A stretch of DNA of 64,000 nt from Pseudomonadota bacterium (GTDB lineage: Bacteria; Pseudomonadota; Gammaproteobacteria; Burkholderiales; Burkholderiaceae_F). Position numbers and translations under genes: made by a program. The stretch is taken from NCBI GenBank assembly GCA_029778535.1, contig JAKOQB010000178.1:90663-154662 (forward strand), in the 5' to 3' direction. Positions within the stretch are counted from its first letter, which is position 1. Each line of letters opens with the position of its first letter. The notes under the pieces are model-generated. The model ran no database searches, had not been told where the DNA came from, and worked only from the letters and a program-made list of their open reading frames with translations. Below, piece by piece: positions 30,724 through 39,770 of the stretch.

Positions 30724-33574
30724 GATCGCGCTCGCGATACAGCTCGTCCTGGGTGCGCGCGAAGTGCAGGTAGCGCTGCTGCCATTGCGACGGCTGCGTC
30801 ACGTGCAGCACCTGCACCGCGGTGACCTTGTATTCGGGGCAGTTGGTCGCCCAGTCGGAGCTGTCGGTCGTAATCACGTTGGCGCCGCTTTCCGGGAAGT
30901 GGAACGTCGTATACACCACGCCCGGCGCCACGCGCTCGGTCACGGTCGCGCGCAGCACCGTCTGGCCGGCGCGGCTCTCGATGCCGACCCAGTCGCCGTC
31001 GCGGATGCCGCGCTCGGACGCGTCGTGCGGGTGGATCTCCAGCAGGTCTTCGTGGTGCCAGCGCACGTTGTCGGTGCGGCGCGTCTGCGCGCCGACGTTG
31101 TACTGGGTCAGCACGCGGCCGGTCGTCAGCAGCAGCGGGTAGCGGCGCGTGACCTTCTCGTCCGACGGCACGTATTTTGTGATGATGAAGCGGCCCTTGC
31201 CGCGCACGAACTCGCCGACGTGCATGATCGGCGTGCCTTCCGGCGCGCGCTCGTTGCACGGCCACTGGATGCTGCCGAGGCGGTCGAGCTGGTCGTAGGT
31301 CACGCCGGCGAAGGTCGGAGTGAGCGACGCGATCTCGGCCATGATCTCGGACGGGTGCGCGTAGTGCATCGGACAGCCGAGCGCATCGGCGAGCTTCATC
31401 GTCACTTCCCAGTCCGCCAGTCCCGCCAGCGGTTCGATCACCTTGCGCACGCGTGCAATGCGCCGCTCGGCGTTGGTGAAGGTGCCGTCCTTCTCCAGGA
31501 ACGACGCGCCGGGCAGGAACACGTGCGCGTACCTGGCGGTCTCGTTCAGGAAGAGGTCCTGCACGACAAGGCATTCGAGCGCCGACAGCGCCGCGGCGAC
31601 GTGCTGCGTGTTCGGGTCCGACTGCACCAGGTCCTCGCCCTGGCAGTACAGTCCCTTGAAGCTGCCGTTCAGTGCGGCGTCGAACATGTTGGGAATGCGC
31701 AGCCCGGGCTCGGACAGGATCGGCACGCCCCATGCGGCCTCGAACGTAGTGCGCACCGCGGCGTCCGACACATGCCGGTAGCCCGGCAGCTCGTGCGGGA
31801 ACGAACCCATGTCGCACGAGCCCTGCACGTTGTTCTGCCCGCGCAGCGGGTTGACGCCGACGCCTTCGCGGCCGAGGTTGCCGGTCGCCATCGCCAGGTT
31901 CGCGATCGCCATCACCGCCGTCGATCCCTGCGCATGCTCGGACACGCCCAGCCCGTAGTAGATCGCCGCATCGCCGCCGGTCGCATACAGCCGCGCCGCG
32001 CCGCGCACGAGCGCGGCGGGAACGCCGGTGTGAATCTCCATCTGCTCCGGCGAATTCTCCGGCCGCGCGATGAACTCGCGCCACTGCGCGAATGCCTTCG
32101 GCTCGCAGCGCGCGGCGACGAACGCCTCGTTCACGAGACCCTCGGTGACGATCACGTGCGCGAGGCTGTCGAGCACCGCGACGTTGGTGCCGGGTTTGAG
32201 CTGCAGGTGGTAGTCGGCCTTCACGTGCGGACCGTCGACCAGTTCGATCCGGCGCGGGTCGATCACGATCAGCTTCGCTCCCCGGCGCAGCCGCCGCTTC
32301 ATCCTGGATGCGAACACCGGGTGCGCGTCGGTCGGGTTGGCGCCGATCACCACGATCACGTCGGCATGCTCGATCGACTTGAAGGTCTGCGTGCCGGCCG
32401 ATTCGCCGAGTGTCTGCTTCAGGCCGTAGCCGGTCGGCGAGTGACAGACGCGCGCGCAGGTGTCGACGTTGTTGTTGCCGAACGCGGCCCGCACCAGCTT
32501 CTGCACCAGGTAGGTTTCCTCGTTGGTGCAGCGGCTCGACGTGATGCCGCCGATCGAATCGCGGCCGTACTGCGCCTGCAGTTCGCGGAAGCGGCGTGCG
32601 GCATGGGAGATCGCCACGTCCCAGCCCACCTCGCGCCACGGGTCGGTGATCCGGTCGCGGACCATCGGCTGCGTCACGCGGTCCGGATGCGTCGCGTAGC
32701 CCCACGCGAAGCGGCCCTTCACGCACGCGTGCCCCTCATTGGCGGCGCCGTACTTGTACGGCGTCATGCGCACGACCGCGTCGCCCTTCAGTTCTGCCTT
32801 GAAGCTGCAGCCGACGCCGCAGTACGCGCAGGTCGTGATCGCCGCGCGGTCGGGTGCGCCGACGGCAAGCAGCGATTTCTCCCGCAGCGAGCCGGTCGGA
32901 CACGCGGCCACGCAGGCGCCGCACGACACGCACTCCGACTGCATGAACGGCAGCCCGCCGGCGCTGATGCGCGACGCGAAGCCGCGCCCTTCGACCGTCA
33001 GCGCGTACGTGCCCTGCGTCTCCTCGCACGCGCGCACGCAGCGATTGCAGACGATGCACAGCGCGGGATCGAATGCGAAGTACGGGTTCGACGCGTCGAC
33101 CGGCTCGGCGCAGTGATCGGCGCCGGGCGAGTAGCGCACCTCGTGCACGCCGAGTTCTTTCGCCAGCCGGCCGAACTGCGTGTCGCGGTCGAGCGGGCGG
33201 CCCTTGGCGTCGCGCGGGTGGTCGGACAGGTACAGCTCCATCACGCCGCGCCGCAGCCGTGACAGCTTTTCGCTCTGCGTGCGAACGCGCATGCCGGGCT
33301 CGACCGGCGTCGTGCACGACGCGGGGTAGCCCTTGCGGCCCTCGATCTGGACCAGGCACAGCCGGCACGAACCCCACGCTTCGAGGCTGTCGGTCGCGCA
33401 CAGCAGTGGGATCTCGAGGCCGGCCTCGAGCGCGGCGCGCAGCACCGACGTGCCGGCCGGCACCGTCACCGCGCGGCCGTCGATGTCGAGCGTGACCGGT
33501 GCGCCCGCGCGCGCCGGCGTGCCGTAGTCGATGTCGGCGCGGGTCCGCTTAAGTTCGGTGGCCTGCATCTGCAA
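30707..33574 (-). CDS. fdsA: NAD-dependent formate dehydrogenase, molybdenum alpha subunit
   Basis: A 955-residue catalytic subunit. Order: [2Fe-2S] domain (Cys59, 70, 73, 87), two [4Fe-4S] ferredoxin sites (Cys163/166/169/173 and 205/208/211/215), an active-site-proximal cluster (Cys239/242/246/274), then bis-MGD domains with the Mo ligand Cys367 in VCHSPTGYG. It oxidises formate to CO2. Odd point: where relatives hold a His-plus-three-Cys cluster (motif DHPLDCLTC...), this protein reads DHPRDAKGRPLDRDTQFGRL at 118-137 with no cysteine. Overlaps fdsB by 26 bp. Confidence 0.93.
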   Translation of the reverse strand: MQMQATELKRTRADIDYGTPARAGAPVTLDIDGRAVTVPAGTSVLRAALEAGLEIPLLCATDSLEAWGSCRLCLVQIEGRKGYPASCTTPVEPGMRVRTQSEKLSRLRRGVMELYLSDHPRDAKGRPLDRDTQFGRLAKELGVHEVRYSPGADHCAEPVDASNPYFAFDPALCIVCNRCVRACEETQGTYALTVEGRGFASRISAGGLPFMQSECVSCGACVAACPTGSLREKSLLAVGAPDRAAITTCAYCGVGCSFKAELKGDAVVRMTPYKYGAANEGHACVKGRFAWGYATHPDRVTQPMVRDRITDPWREVGWDVAISHAARRFRELQAQYGRDSIGGITSSRCTNEETYLVQKLVRAAFGNNNVDTCARVCHSPTGYGLKQTLGESAGTQTFKSIEHADVIVVIGANPTDAHPVFASRMKRRLRRGAKLIVIDPRRIELVDGPHVKADYHLQLKPGTNVAVLDSLAHVIVTEGLVNEAFVAARCEPKAFAQWREFIARPENSPEQMEIHTGVPAALVRGAARLYATGGDAAIYYGLGVSEHAQGSTAVMAIANLAMATGNLGREGVGVNPLRGQNNVQGSCDMGSFPHELPGYRHVSDAAVRTTFEAAWGVPILSEPGLRIPNMFDAALNGSFKGLYCQGEDLVQSDPNTQHVAAALSALECLVVQDLFLNETARYAHVFLPGASFLEKDGTFTNAERRIARVRKVIEPLAGLADWEVTMKLADALGCPMHYAHPSEIMAEIASLTPTFAGVTYDQLDRLGSIQWPCNERAPEGTPIMHVGEFVRGKGRFIITKYVPSDEKVTRRYPLLLTTGRVLTQYNVGAQTRRTDNVRWHHEDLLEIHPHDASERGIRDGDWVGIESRAGQTVLRATVTERVAPGVVYTTFHFPESGANVITTDSSDWATNCPEYKVTAVQVLHVTQPSQWQQRYLHFARTQDELYRERDRVVAN

Positions 33575-35105
33575 CTCCCTCGCCGAAGTCCTGAGGATAA
33601 TGGTTCAGCGCCGAAAGCACCGGGTAGGGCGTCATGCCGCCCATCGCACACAGCGAGCCGTCGACCATCGTTTCGGCGAGTTCGCGCAGCAGCGCGATCT
33701 TCGTCGTGCGGTCGCGCCCCGCGACGATGTCGTCGATCAGCTCGACCCCGCGCACCGAGCCGATCCGGCACGGGGTGCACTTGCCGCACGACTCGAACGC
33801 GCAGAACTGCATCGCGAAGCGCGCGAGCCGCGCCATGTCCGCGCTGTCGTCATGCACGACCACGCTGCCGTGGCCGAGGACCGCGCCGAGTTCCGCGTAG
33901 CGTTCGTAGTCGAGCGGCACGTCCCACTGATGCTCGGGGATGTACGCGCCGAGCGGGCCGCCGACCTGCACCGCGCGGATCGGCCGGCCCGACGCGGTGC
34001 CGCCGCCCCACGTGGTCAGCAGTTCGCGCAGCGTCAGGCCGAAAGCCGTTTCGATCAACCCGCCGTGCTTGATGTTGCCCGCGAGCTGCACGGTCAGCGT
34101 GCCGCGCGAGCGGCCGACGCCGTAGTCGCGGTAGAACGCAGCGCCGCGCGCGAGCACGATCGGCACGGTGGCGAGCGTGACCACGTTGTTGATCACCGTC
34201 GGCTGGCCGAACAGGCCGGAAATCGCGGGCAGCGGCGGCTTGGCGCGCACCACGCCGCGGCGGCCTTCGAGGCTTTCGAGCAGCGCGGTCTCTTCGCCGC
34301 ACACGTACGAGCCGGCGCCCTTGCGCACCTCGAGGTCAAACGCGTGTCCGCTTCCGAGAACGCTCGCGCCGAGCCAGCCGGCGTCGCGGGCGCCCGCGAT
34401 CGCTTCGGCGAGCGCCGCGATCGCGTGCGGATACTCGCTGCGCACGTAGATGTAGCCCAGCGTCGCGCCCACCGCGAGCGCGGCGATCGCCATGCCCTCG
34501 ATCAGCGCGAACGGGTCGCTCTCCATCAGCAGCCGGTCGGCGAAGCTGCCTGAATCGCCCTCGTCGGCGTTGCAGACGATGTACCTGGTGCCGCCCGCTG
34601 CCTGCAGCGCAGTGCGCCACTTGATTCCGGTCGGGAACGCCGCGCCGCCACGGCCGCGCAGGCCGGAGTCGATCACTTCCTGGACGATCTCTTCGCGCGA
34701 CAGCGCGAGCGCGCGCTTCAGGCCCGCGAGTCCGCCGTGCGCTTCGTAATCGTCGATCGAAAGCGGATCGGCGATGCCGATGCGCGCGCAGGTCAGCCGC
34801 TGCTGCGCCTTCAGCCACGGCAGATTGTCGACGCGGCCGAGCGCGAGCGGATGCACGCCGCCGTGCAGGAAATCCGCATCGAAGAGCCGCGCGACGTCGC
34901 CAGGCGCGACCGGCCCGTAGCCGATGCGGCCGTCCGCCGTGGCCACCTCGACCAGCGGCTCGAGCCAGAACAGGCCGCGCGAGCCGTTGCGCACGATCGC
35001 GACCTCGGCGCCTCGCTGGCGCGCCGTCGCCGCAACCGCGGCGGCGACCTCGTCGGCGCCCACCGCGAGCGCCGTCGAATCGCGCGGGACAAAGATCGTC
35101 GTCAT
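33549..35105 (-). CDS. fdsB: Formate dehydrogenase beta subunit (NuoF-like, NAD/FMN)
   Basis: A 518-residue diaphorase subunit. The FMN/NAD region has GLRGRGGAAFPTGIKWR and CNADEGDSGSFADR; the late cluster motif is ESCGKCTPCRIGS, ligating a [4Fe-4S] centre. The first 110 residues look like a thioredoxin-fold domain without cluster cysteines. Start ATG 35105 overlaps the fdsG stop by 4 bp; the longer open frame upstream is not coding. It transfers electrons from FdsA to NAD. Confidence 0.93.
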   Translation of the reverse strand: MTTIFVPRDSTALAVGADEVAAAVAATARQRGAEVAIVRNGSRGLFWLEPLVEVATADGRIGYGPVAPGDVARLFDADFLHGGVHPLALGRVDNLPWLKAQQRLTCARIGIADPLSIDDYEAHGGLAGLKRALALSREEIVQEVIDSGLRGRGGAAFPTGIKWRTALQAAGGTRYIVCNADEGDSGSFADRLLMESDPFALIEGMAIAALAVGATLGYIYVRSEYPHAIAALAEAIAGARDAGWLGASVLGSGHAFDLEVRKGAGSYVCGEETALLESLEGRRGVVRAKPPLPAISGLFGQPTVINNVVTLATVPIVLARGAAFYRDYGVGRSRGTLTVQLAGNIKHGGLIETAFGLTLRELLTTWGGGTASGRPIRAVQVGGPLGAYIPEHQWDVPLDYERYAELGAVLGHGSVVVHDDSADMARLARFAMQFCAFESCGKCTPCRIGSVRGVELIDDIVAGRDRTTKIALLRELAETMVDGSLCAMGGMTPYPVLSALNHYPQDFGEGVADAGHRT

Positions 35106-35563
35106 GTACGTCCGGCGGCGCGTAGCCGCGCGATCATCTCGTCGAGCCGTGCGGGGGTCAGCCGCGCATACACGCGCTCGTCGACCAGCGCCGCAGGCGC
35201 GTTCGCGCACTGGCCGAGGCAGTACACCGGCTCGATCGAGAAGTCGCGGTCGCTCCCGAGCGACCGCTTCGCGTGCGCCAGCAGCGCATGGCAGCCCATG
35301 CTCTGGCACGCCTCGGCCTGGCACAGGTGCAGCACGTGGCGCGCGGGCGGTTCGCGGCGGAAGTGGTGGTAGTAGCCGATCACGCCGTGCACTTCGGCGC
35401 GCGACAGGTTGAGCGCCCTCGCGATCGGCCCTTCGCATTCGGCGGGCAGGTAGCCAAGCCGGTCCTGTACCTCGTGCAGCAGCGGCAGCAGCGCGCCCGC
35501 GCGGTGCGCGTGCCGTTCGATCGCCGCCTCGACGGCGGCCGCGATGTCTGCGGGTTCGGCCAT
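35102..35563 (-). CDS. fdsG: Formate dehydrogenase gamma subunit (NuoE-like, [2Fe-2S])
   Basis: A 153-residue subunit with the NuoE-type [2Fe-2S] set Cys81, Cys86, Cys115 and Cys119 (CQAEACQSMG and CLGQCANAP). LLHEVQDRLGYLPAECEGPI is the typical N-terminal helix region. First gene of the fds operon. Start is ATG 35563; an alternative ATG four codons upstream (35575) is equally open. No regulator gene is next to the operon; panE is divergent from it. Confidence 0.92.
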   Translation of the reverse strand: MAEPADIAAAVEAAIERHAHRAGALLPLLHEVQDRLGYLPAECEGPIARALNLSRAEVHGVIGYYHHFRREPPARHVLHLCQAEACQSMGCHALLAHAKRSLGSDRDFSIEPVYCLGQCANAPAALVDERVYARLTPARLDEMIARLRAAGRT

Positions 35564-35628
35564 GGCCGAAACCATACACCCGGCCCGCCGCTGCGGCGCG
35601 AAAATGCGGTCATCACGGAGGCAAAGCG

Positions 35629-36549
35629 ATGTCGATCGATGTGACGGGAACGCGAATCGCGGTGATGGGCGCGGGCGCGGTCGGCGGCTACTACGGCGGC
35701 GTGCTGGCGCGCGCCGGCCATGCGGTGACGCTGATCGGCCGCGCGACGCACGTCGACGCGATCCGCCGCGACGGGCTGCTGCTCGACACGCAGACGTTTC
35801 GCGGGCACGTACCCGTGCAGGCAGACACCGACGCATCCGCGGTGCGCGGCGCGCAGCTCGTGCTCTTCTGCGTGAAGTCGACCGACACCGATTCAGCCGC
35901 CGCCGCCATGGCGCCGCATCTCGCGCCGGACGCGTGCGTGCTGAGCCTGCAGAACGGGGCGGACAACGCCGAGCGGCTGCAGGCGCGGCTGCCGCAGGAG
36001 GTCGTACCCGCGGTCGTCTACGTCGCCACCGAGATGGCCGGCCCCGGCCACGTCAGGCACCACGGCCGCGGCGAGCTGGTGATCGGGCGCTCGAAGTCGA
36101 GCGAGGCGATCGTGCGGCTCTTCGCCGCGGCCGGCGTGCCGGTCCAGGTTTCCGACAACGTGGTGGGTGCGCTGTGGGCAAAGCTGATCGTCAACTGCGC
36201 GTACAACGCGCTGTCGGCGATCACACGGTTGCCGTACGGCCGGCTGATGCAGGGCGAGGGCGTGCCGTCGGTGATGCGCGACGTGATGAACGAGTGCCTC
36301 GCGGTCGCTCGGGCGGCGGGCGTCACGGTCCCCGGCGACCTGTGGGAGGCCGTGCAGCGGATCGCGCAGACGATGTCGACCCAGCAGTCATCGACCGCGC
36401 AGGATCTGGCGCGCGGCCGGCGCACGGAGATCGATCACCTGAACGGCTACGTCGTGCGCAAGGGCGAGGCGCTCGGCGTCGCCACGCCGCTCAACCGCGC
36501 GCTGCACGCGCTGGTCAAGCTGTTCGAGTCGCGCTCAGCGCCCGGATGA
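35629..36549 (+). CDS. panE: 2-dehydropantoate 2-reductase family protein
   Basis: A 306-residue NADP-dependent reductase of the ketopantoate reductase family. The dinucleotide loop is MGAGAVGGYYGG (about 11-22); CVKSTDTDSA and LWAKLIVNCAYNALSAIT (with the catalytic Lys) follow. It would reduce 2-dehydropantoate to pantoate for coenzyme A synthesis, though paralogues with other substrates are common, so the symbol is tentative. The 3' end overlaps the convergent DUF1028 gene by 15 bp. Confidence 0.82.
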   Translation: MSIDVTGTRIAVMGAGAVGGYYGGVLARAGHAVTLIGRATHVDAIRRDGLLLDTQTFRGHVPVQADTDASAVRGAQLVLFCVKSTDTDSAAAAMAPHLAPDACVLSLQNGADNAERLQARLPQEVVPAVVYVATEMAGPGHVRHHGRGELVIGRSKSSEAIVRLFAAAGVPVQVSDNVVGALWAKLIVNCAYNALSAITRLPYGRLMQGEGVPSVMRDVMNECLAVARAAGVTVPGDLWEAVQRIAQTMSTQQSSTAQDLARGRRTEIDHLNGYVVRKGEALGVATPLNRALHALVKLFESRSAPG

Positions 36550-37242
36550 GGTTTGGCGCTCGATCTCGGCGTTGATGGTGTCGCGGTCCCACACACCGGG
36601 CGAATTGCGCGTGGCGAAGAACCGCGCGAAGTGCACGAAGCGCTCGCGGCTCACCGCTTCGAGCCGTTCCAGCTCCGCCAGCGGATCGGCGTGATCGTCG
36701 ACGCGCAGGTCGAGCGCCGGGTATTCCTCGGTGGTGTGGATCTTCAGCGCCGCCGACTGCCTGCCGCGCTTGTCGCCGCCCGCGGCCTCGCCCGCCTTCA
36801 GCGCGGCGATCAGCCGGCGCGGGAAGGGCAGATCGGCGTTCGCCTCGTACGCGCGCGCGGTTTCACCGAGCACCTGCGGCCCGGCCAGCATGTTGCCCGC
36901 CACCGAGAACGTCTCGTGGATCGCATGGCCGCACCACGGCACGCATTCGGCGCCGGTGTACGCGGCGATCCGTCCGGCGGCGTCGTGCACGTGCAACTGG
37001 CGCGCGGCGCGACCGGGATCGGCCTGCGTCAGGGCATCGACCACCGATTGCGCGGCGAGCCCTTCGCGCAGCAGCCGCAGCGCGCGCGGGCCGTAGGTCG
37101 GATTGATCAGCGCCTGCGTGGCGAGCGCGCCGACGCCGCCGTCACCGTGCGGGCACAGCGCGCCGACTGCGAAGAAACGCGTGGCCACGGCGATGCCGAA
37201 CGCGCCGCTGGCGGGATCGCGGGCGATGATGGACCAGGTCAT
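36535..37242 (-). CDS. DUF1028 family protein (Ntn-hydrolase-like)
   Basis: A 235-residue protein starting MTWSIIARDPASGAFGIAVA, with GDGGVGALATQALINPTYGP typical of DUF1028. The family is predicted to share the Ntn-hydrolase fold and is often found near amino-acid or amide catabolic genes; no reaction is established. Stands alone between panE and the acyltransferase gene. Confidence 0.85.
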   Translation of the reverse strand: MTWSIIARDPASGAFGIAVATRFFAVGALCPHGDGGVGALATQALINPTYGPRALRLLREGLAAQSVVDALTQADPGRAARQLHVHDAAGRIAAYTGAECVPWCGHAIHETFSVAGNMLAGPQVLGETARAYEANADLPFPRRLIAALKAGEAAGGDKRGRQSAALKIHTTEEYPALDLRVDDHADPLAELERLEAVSRERFVHFARFFATRNSPGVWDRDTINAEIERQTSSGR

Positions 37243-37277
37243 CGGTTGATTTGCTCTCCTGCGCCATTGCCGCGCAA

Positions 37278-37317
37278 GCGGGAATCCGGTGGCGTCCGCA
37301 CAGAACCGGGTTCCCGC
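37278..37317. repeat. GCGGGAATCC-type hairpin element
   Basis: GCGGGAATCCGG (37278-37289) pairs with CCGGGTTCCCGC (37306-37317) with one wobble. A third related arm (GGAGGCGGGAACG) follows around 37345. The motif resembles the short dispersed 'GCGGGAATCC' palindromes found in many proteobacteria. It lies in the 171-bp gap between the acyltransferase stop and the DUF1028 start, both on the minus strand. Confidence 0.65.
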
Positions 37318-37413
37318 CGGGGCCTGCCCCCGATTGCCTGAAGCGGAGGCGGGAACGACACTGCTGTGCTGCTCGCGCCGAGCGGCAGAGTATGCGCCAT
37401 GGACGAAAATGCG

Positions 37414-38817
37414 CTACCGGGAGCTGCCCTTCGACTTGCGCGCCAATTCATCGAACGCCGCCTGCAGCGCCGCCGCAAGCTTGCGCGCGTCGGGCACCGC
37501 GTTGCGCGCGGCGGTGAAGCCGAAGCCCATCGCGCCGGCGTAGCTCATCACGGTGATGTTCAGCCCGATGCCGTGCTCGGGAATCGACAGCGGCCAGTAG
37601 GTGGCCATCCGCGCCCCGGCCGCGTACAGCGGCACCTGCGGCCCGGGCACGTTGGAGATGATCACGTTGGCGATCGGCGGGATCGCGTCGGCGATGCGGG
37701 CGCGTCCATACAGCGACGCCAGCCCGTGCAGCACCCACGGCAGCGCGATCGACGGGAAATCCGTCGGCAGCACGCCGCGGGCCCGTTTCGCCAGGTCCTT
37801 CACCGCGCCGGCGGCGTCGTGGATCGCGCGCAGGCGCTTGATGGGGTCGGCGATGTGCGTGTTCAGATTCACCAGGCTCATCGTCGCCTGCGTCGTGTAC
37901 TCGGTGTCGCCCGGCGCGCGCAGCGAGATCGGCATCGCGGCGATCAGCGGCTGCTTCGGAATACCGCCGTGGCGCGCCAGATAGCGGCGCAGCGCGCCGC
38001 TGCACAAGGCCAGCACGACGTCGTTCAGTTTCGCGTCGTGCGCGGCGGCGATCGCCTTGAGCGGCTCGAGCGGCAGCGACAGCGCGGCGAAGCTGCGCTC
38101 GCCGCTGATTGCGACGTTGATCGGCGTTTTCGGACCGAACGCGAAGTTCTGGCCGAGGCGTCCCTTCGTTGCCGCGGGCGCGGTCCGGAACAGGCCCGCC
38201 AGCGTGCGCGCCACAGCGGGCAGGTGCCGCGCGAGCTTGATGAACTGGCCGACATCGTGCTTCAGCGCCGCGGCCGCGAGTTCGCCCTTGCCCGGATGCT
38301 CGGCGGGCGCGCGCTTGCCGGCCGGCACCGCGCGCGGCTTCGGCGTCACGTCGAAGAGCGCCTGCGCCAGCACAACGCCCGCCTGACCGTCGAGCACCGC
38401 GTGGTGCACCTTGATGTAGTAGGCAGCCTGGCCGCTTTGCAGGCCGTCGAACACGTACAGCCGCCACAGCGGGCGCGTGCGGTCGAGCGTCTCTGAGTGC
38501 AGGCGCGCGGCGGCGTCCTCGAGCTGAGCCTGCGTGCCGGGGCGCGGCAGCTGCACGCGTTGCACATGCCAGTCGAGGTCGACGCGATCGACGGTCACCC
38601 ACGCGGGGTTGGCGAACTGCAGCGGCATGTTCGCGAGCTTGCGGGTGAACACGGGGGCCAGGTGCAGCCGCTGCCGCATCTGCCGCTTGACCGCCGTGTA
38701 GAAGTCGCCCTTGTACCGCGATGGCAGATCGAACAGGTGCAGCGACGCCACGTGCATCGGCGTCTGCGGCGTTTCCAGGTGCAGAAAGGCGCCGTCCAGC
38801 CCGCTCAGCGGCTTCAT
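37414..38817 (-). CDS. Wax ester synthase/diacylglycerol acyltransferase (WS/DGAT), first copy
   Basis: A 467-residue acyltransferase. Starts MKPLSGLDGAFLHLETPQTP, the typical family N-terminus. The catalytic HHxxxDG motif is intact as HHAVLDG at 138-144. NDVVLALCSGALRRYL and the C-terminal NVIISNVPGP region are also present. It would esterify fatty alcohols or diacylglycerol with acyl-CoA for storage lipid. The frame extends upstream, but ATG 38817 gives the family start. It is divergent from the lipase-like hydrolase. Confidence 0.92.
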   Translation of the reverse strand: MKPLSGLDGAFLHLETPQTPMHVASLHLFDLPSRYKGDFYTAVKRQMRQRLHLAPVFTRKLANMPLQFANPAWVTVDRVDLDWHVQRVQLPRPGTQAQLEDAAARLHSETLDRTRPLWRLYVFDGLQSGQAAYYIKVHHAVLDGQAGVVLAQALFDVTPKPRAVPAGKRAPAEHPGKGELAAAALKHDVGQFIKLARHLPAVARTLAGLFRTAPAATKGRLGQNFAFGPKTPINVAISGERSFAALSLPLEPLKAIAAAHDAKLNDVVLALCSGALRRYLARHGGIPKQPLIAAMPISLRAPGDTEYTTQATMSLVNLNTHIADPIKRLRAIHDAAGAVKDLAKRARGVLPTDFPSIALPWVLHGLASLYGRARIADAIPPIANVIISNVPGPQVPLYAAGARMATYWPLSIPEHGIGLNITVMSYAGAMGFGFTAARNAVPDARKLAAALQAAFDELARKSKGSSR

Positions 38818-38957
38818 GATGTGACTGTGGCCACGCTCGAAGCGACCGATTGCCCGAATGGAAGGATGACCCCATTGTGCGCTGCCTTTGATATGTTCGG
38901 GGCAGGGTTTCGCTGTGCGCATGAGAATTCGCAGCGAACGCGCCGCTCCCATCGACC

Positions 38958-39770
38958 ATGGTCACACGACATCCGCACCGGGGCGAACCGCACTGGCTCT
39001 ACACGCTCACCGAATGGCGCGCGCTGCTCGAAATGGCCGCGCTGCCTTATTCGCTGCCGGCACTGGCGGCCGCGCCGCGCGGCGACGGCCACCCGGTGCT
39101 GCTGCTGCCGGGCTTCATGGCCGACGAGTACACGCTGATCGCGCTGCAGCTCTTCCTGCGCCAGCGCGGCTACGACGTGCATACGTGGGGTTTCGGCCGC
39201 AACGTCGGCTTCCAGCGCCGGCACGCGGCCGCGCTCGAGCAGAAGATCCGCTACATGCACCACAAGGCCGGCCGCAAGGTGAGCCTGGTCGGCTGGAGCC
39301 TCGGCGGGCTGTTCGCGCTGTACGCCGCGCACGAGGCGCCGGAGTGCGTGCGCGGCGTGATCACGCTCGGCAGCCCGGTCAGCATCGACATGCAGGGCAG
39401 CCAGTCGCCGCCGCTGGTGCGCGCGCTGTACCAGCTGATCGCGCACCCGATGGGGCCGAGTGCGCACGCGATGCTGCCGCGGACCAAGCGGTTGCGCGAG
39501 CGCCGCAAGCCGCCGGTACCGACCACGTGTCTGTATTCGCTCAGCGACGGCGTGGTGCCGCCGCAGGAGGCGACGATCGAAGGCGACCGCCGCATGCACG
39601 AGAACGTCCGCGTGCCCGGCAGCCACGTCGGGCTCGGATTCAATGCGATCGTGATGTACATCGTCGCCGACCGGCTCGCGCAGCCGGAAGGGCAGTGGCA
39701 GCCGTTCAGGCCGCAAGGCGTTTCGGGGAAGATCTACCGGCTGATGGTGCGCGACTCCGCGCCGGCCTGA
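38958..39770 (+). CDS. Alpha/beta hydrolase, lipase-like
   Basis: A 270-residue hydrolase: PVLLLPGFMADEYTL near residue 46 forms the oxyanion-hole strand and GWSLGG (112-117) the nucleophile elbow with Ser114. Late SDGVVPP and GSHVGLGFN hold plausible Asp and His of the triad. No signal peptide is clear. It sits between two WS/DGAT genes, and its 3' end overlaps the second by 65 bp on the opposite strand, so all three likely serve neutral-lipid turnover. Confidence 0.82.
   Translation: MVTRHPHRGEPHWLYTLTEWRALLEMAALPYSLPALAAAPRGDGHPVLLLPGFMADEYTLIALQLFLRQRGYDVHTWGFGRNVGFQRRHAAALEQKIRYMHHKAGRKVSLVGWSLGGLFALYAAHEAPECVRGVITLGSPVSIDMQGSQSPPLVRALYQLIAHPMGPSAHAMLPRTKRLRERRKPPVPTTCLYSLSDGVVPPQEATIEGDRRMHENVRVPGSHVGLGFNAIVMYIVADRLAQPEGQWQPFRPQGVSGKIYRLMVRDSAPA

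Noticed and set aside
30500..33262. 920-codon open frame antisense to fdsA
   Set aside because: Arg/His/Val-rich with no domain; the sense strand has every formate dehydrogenase motif.
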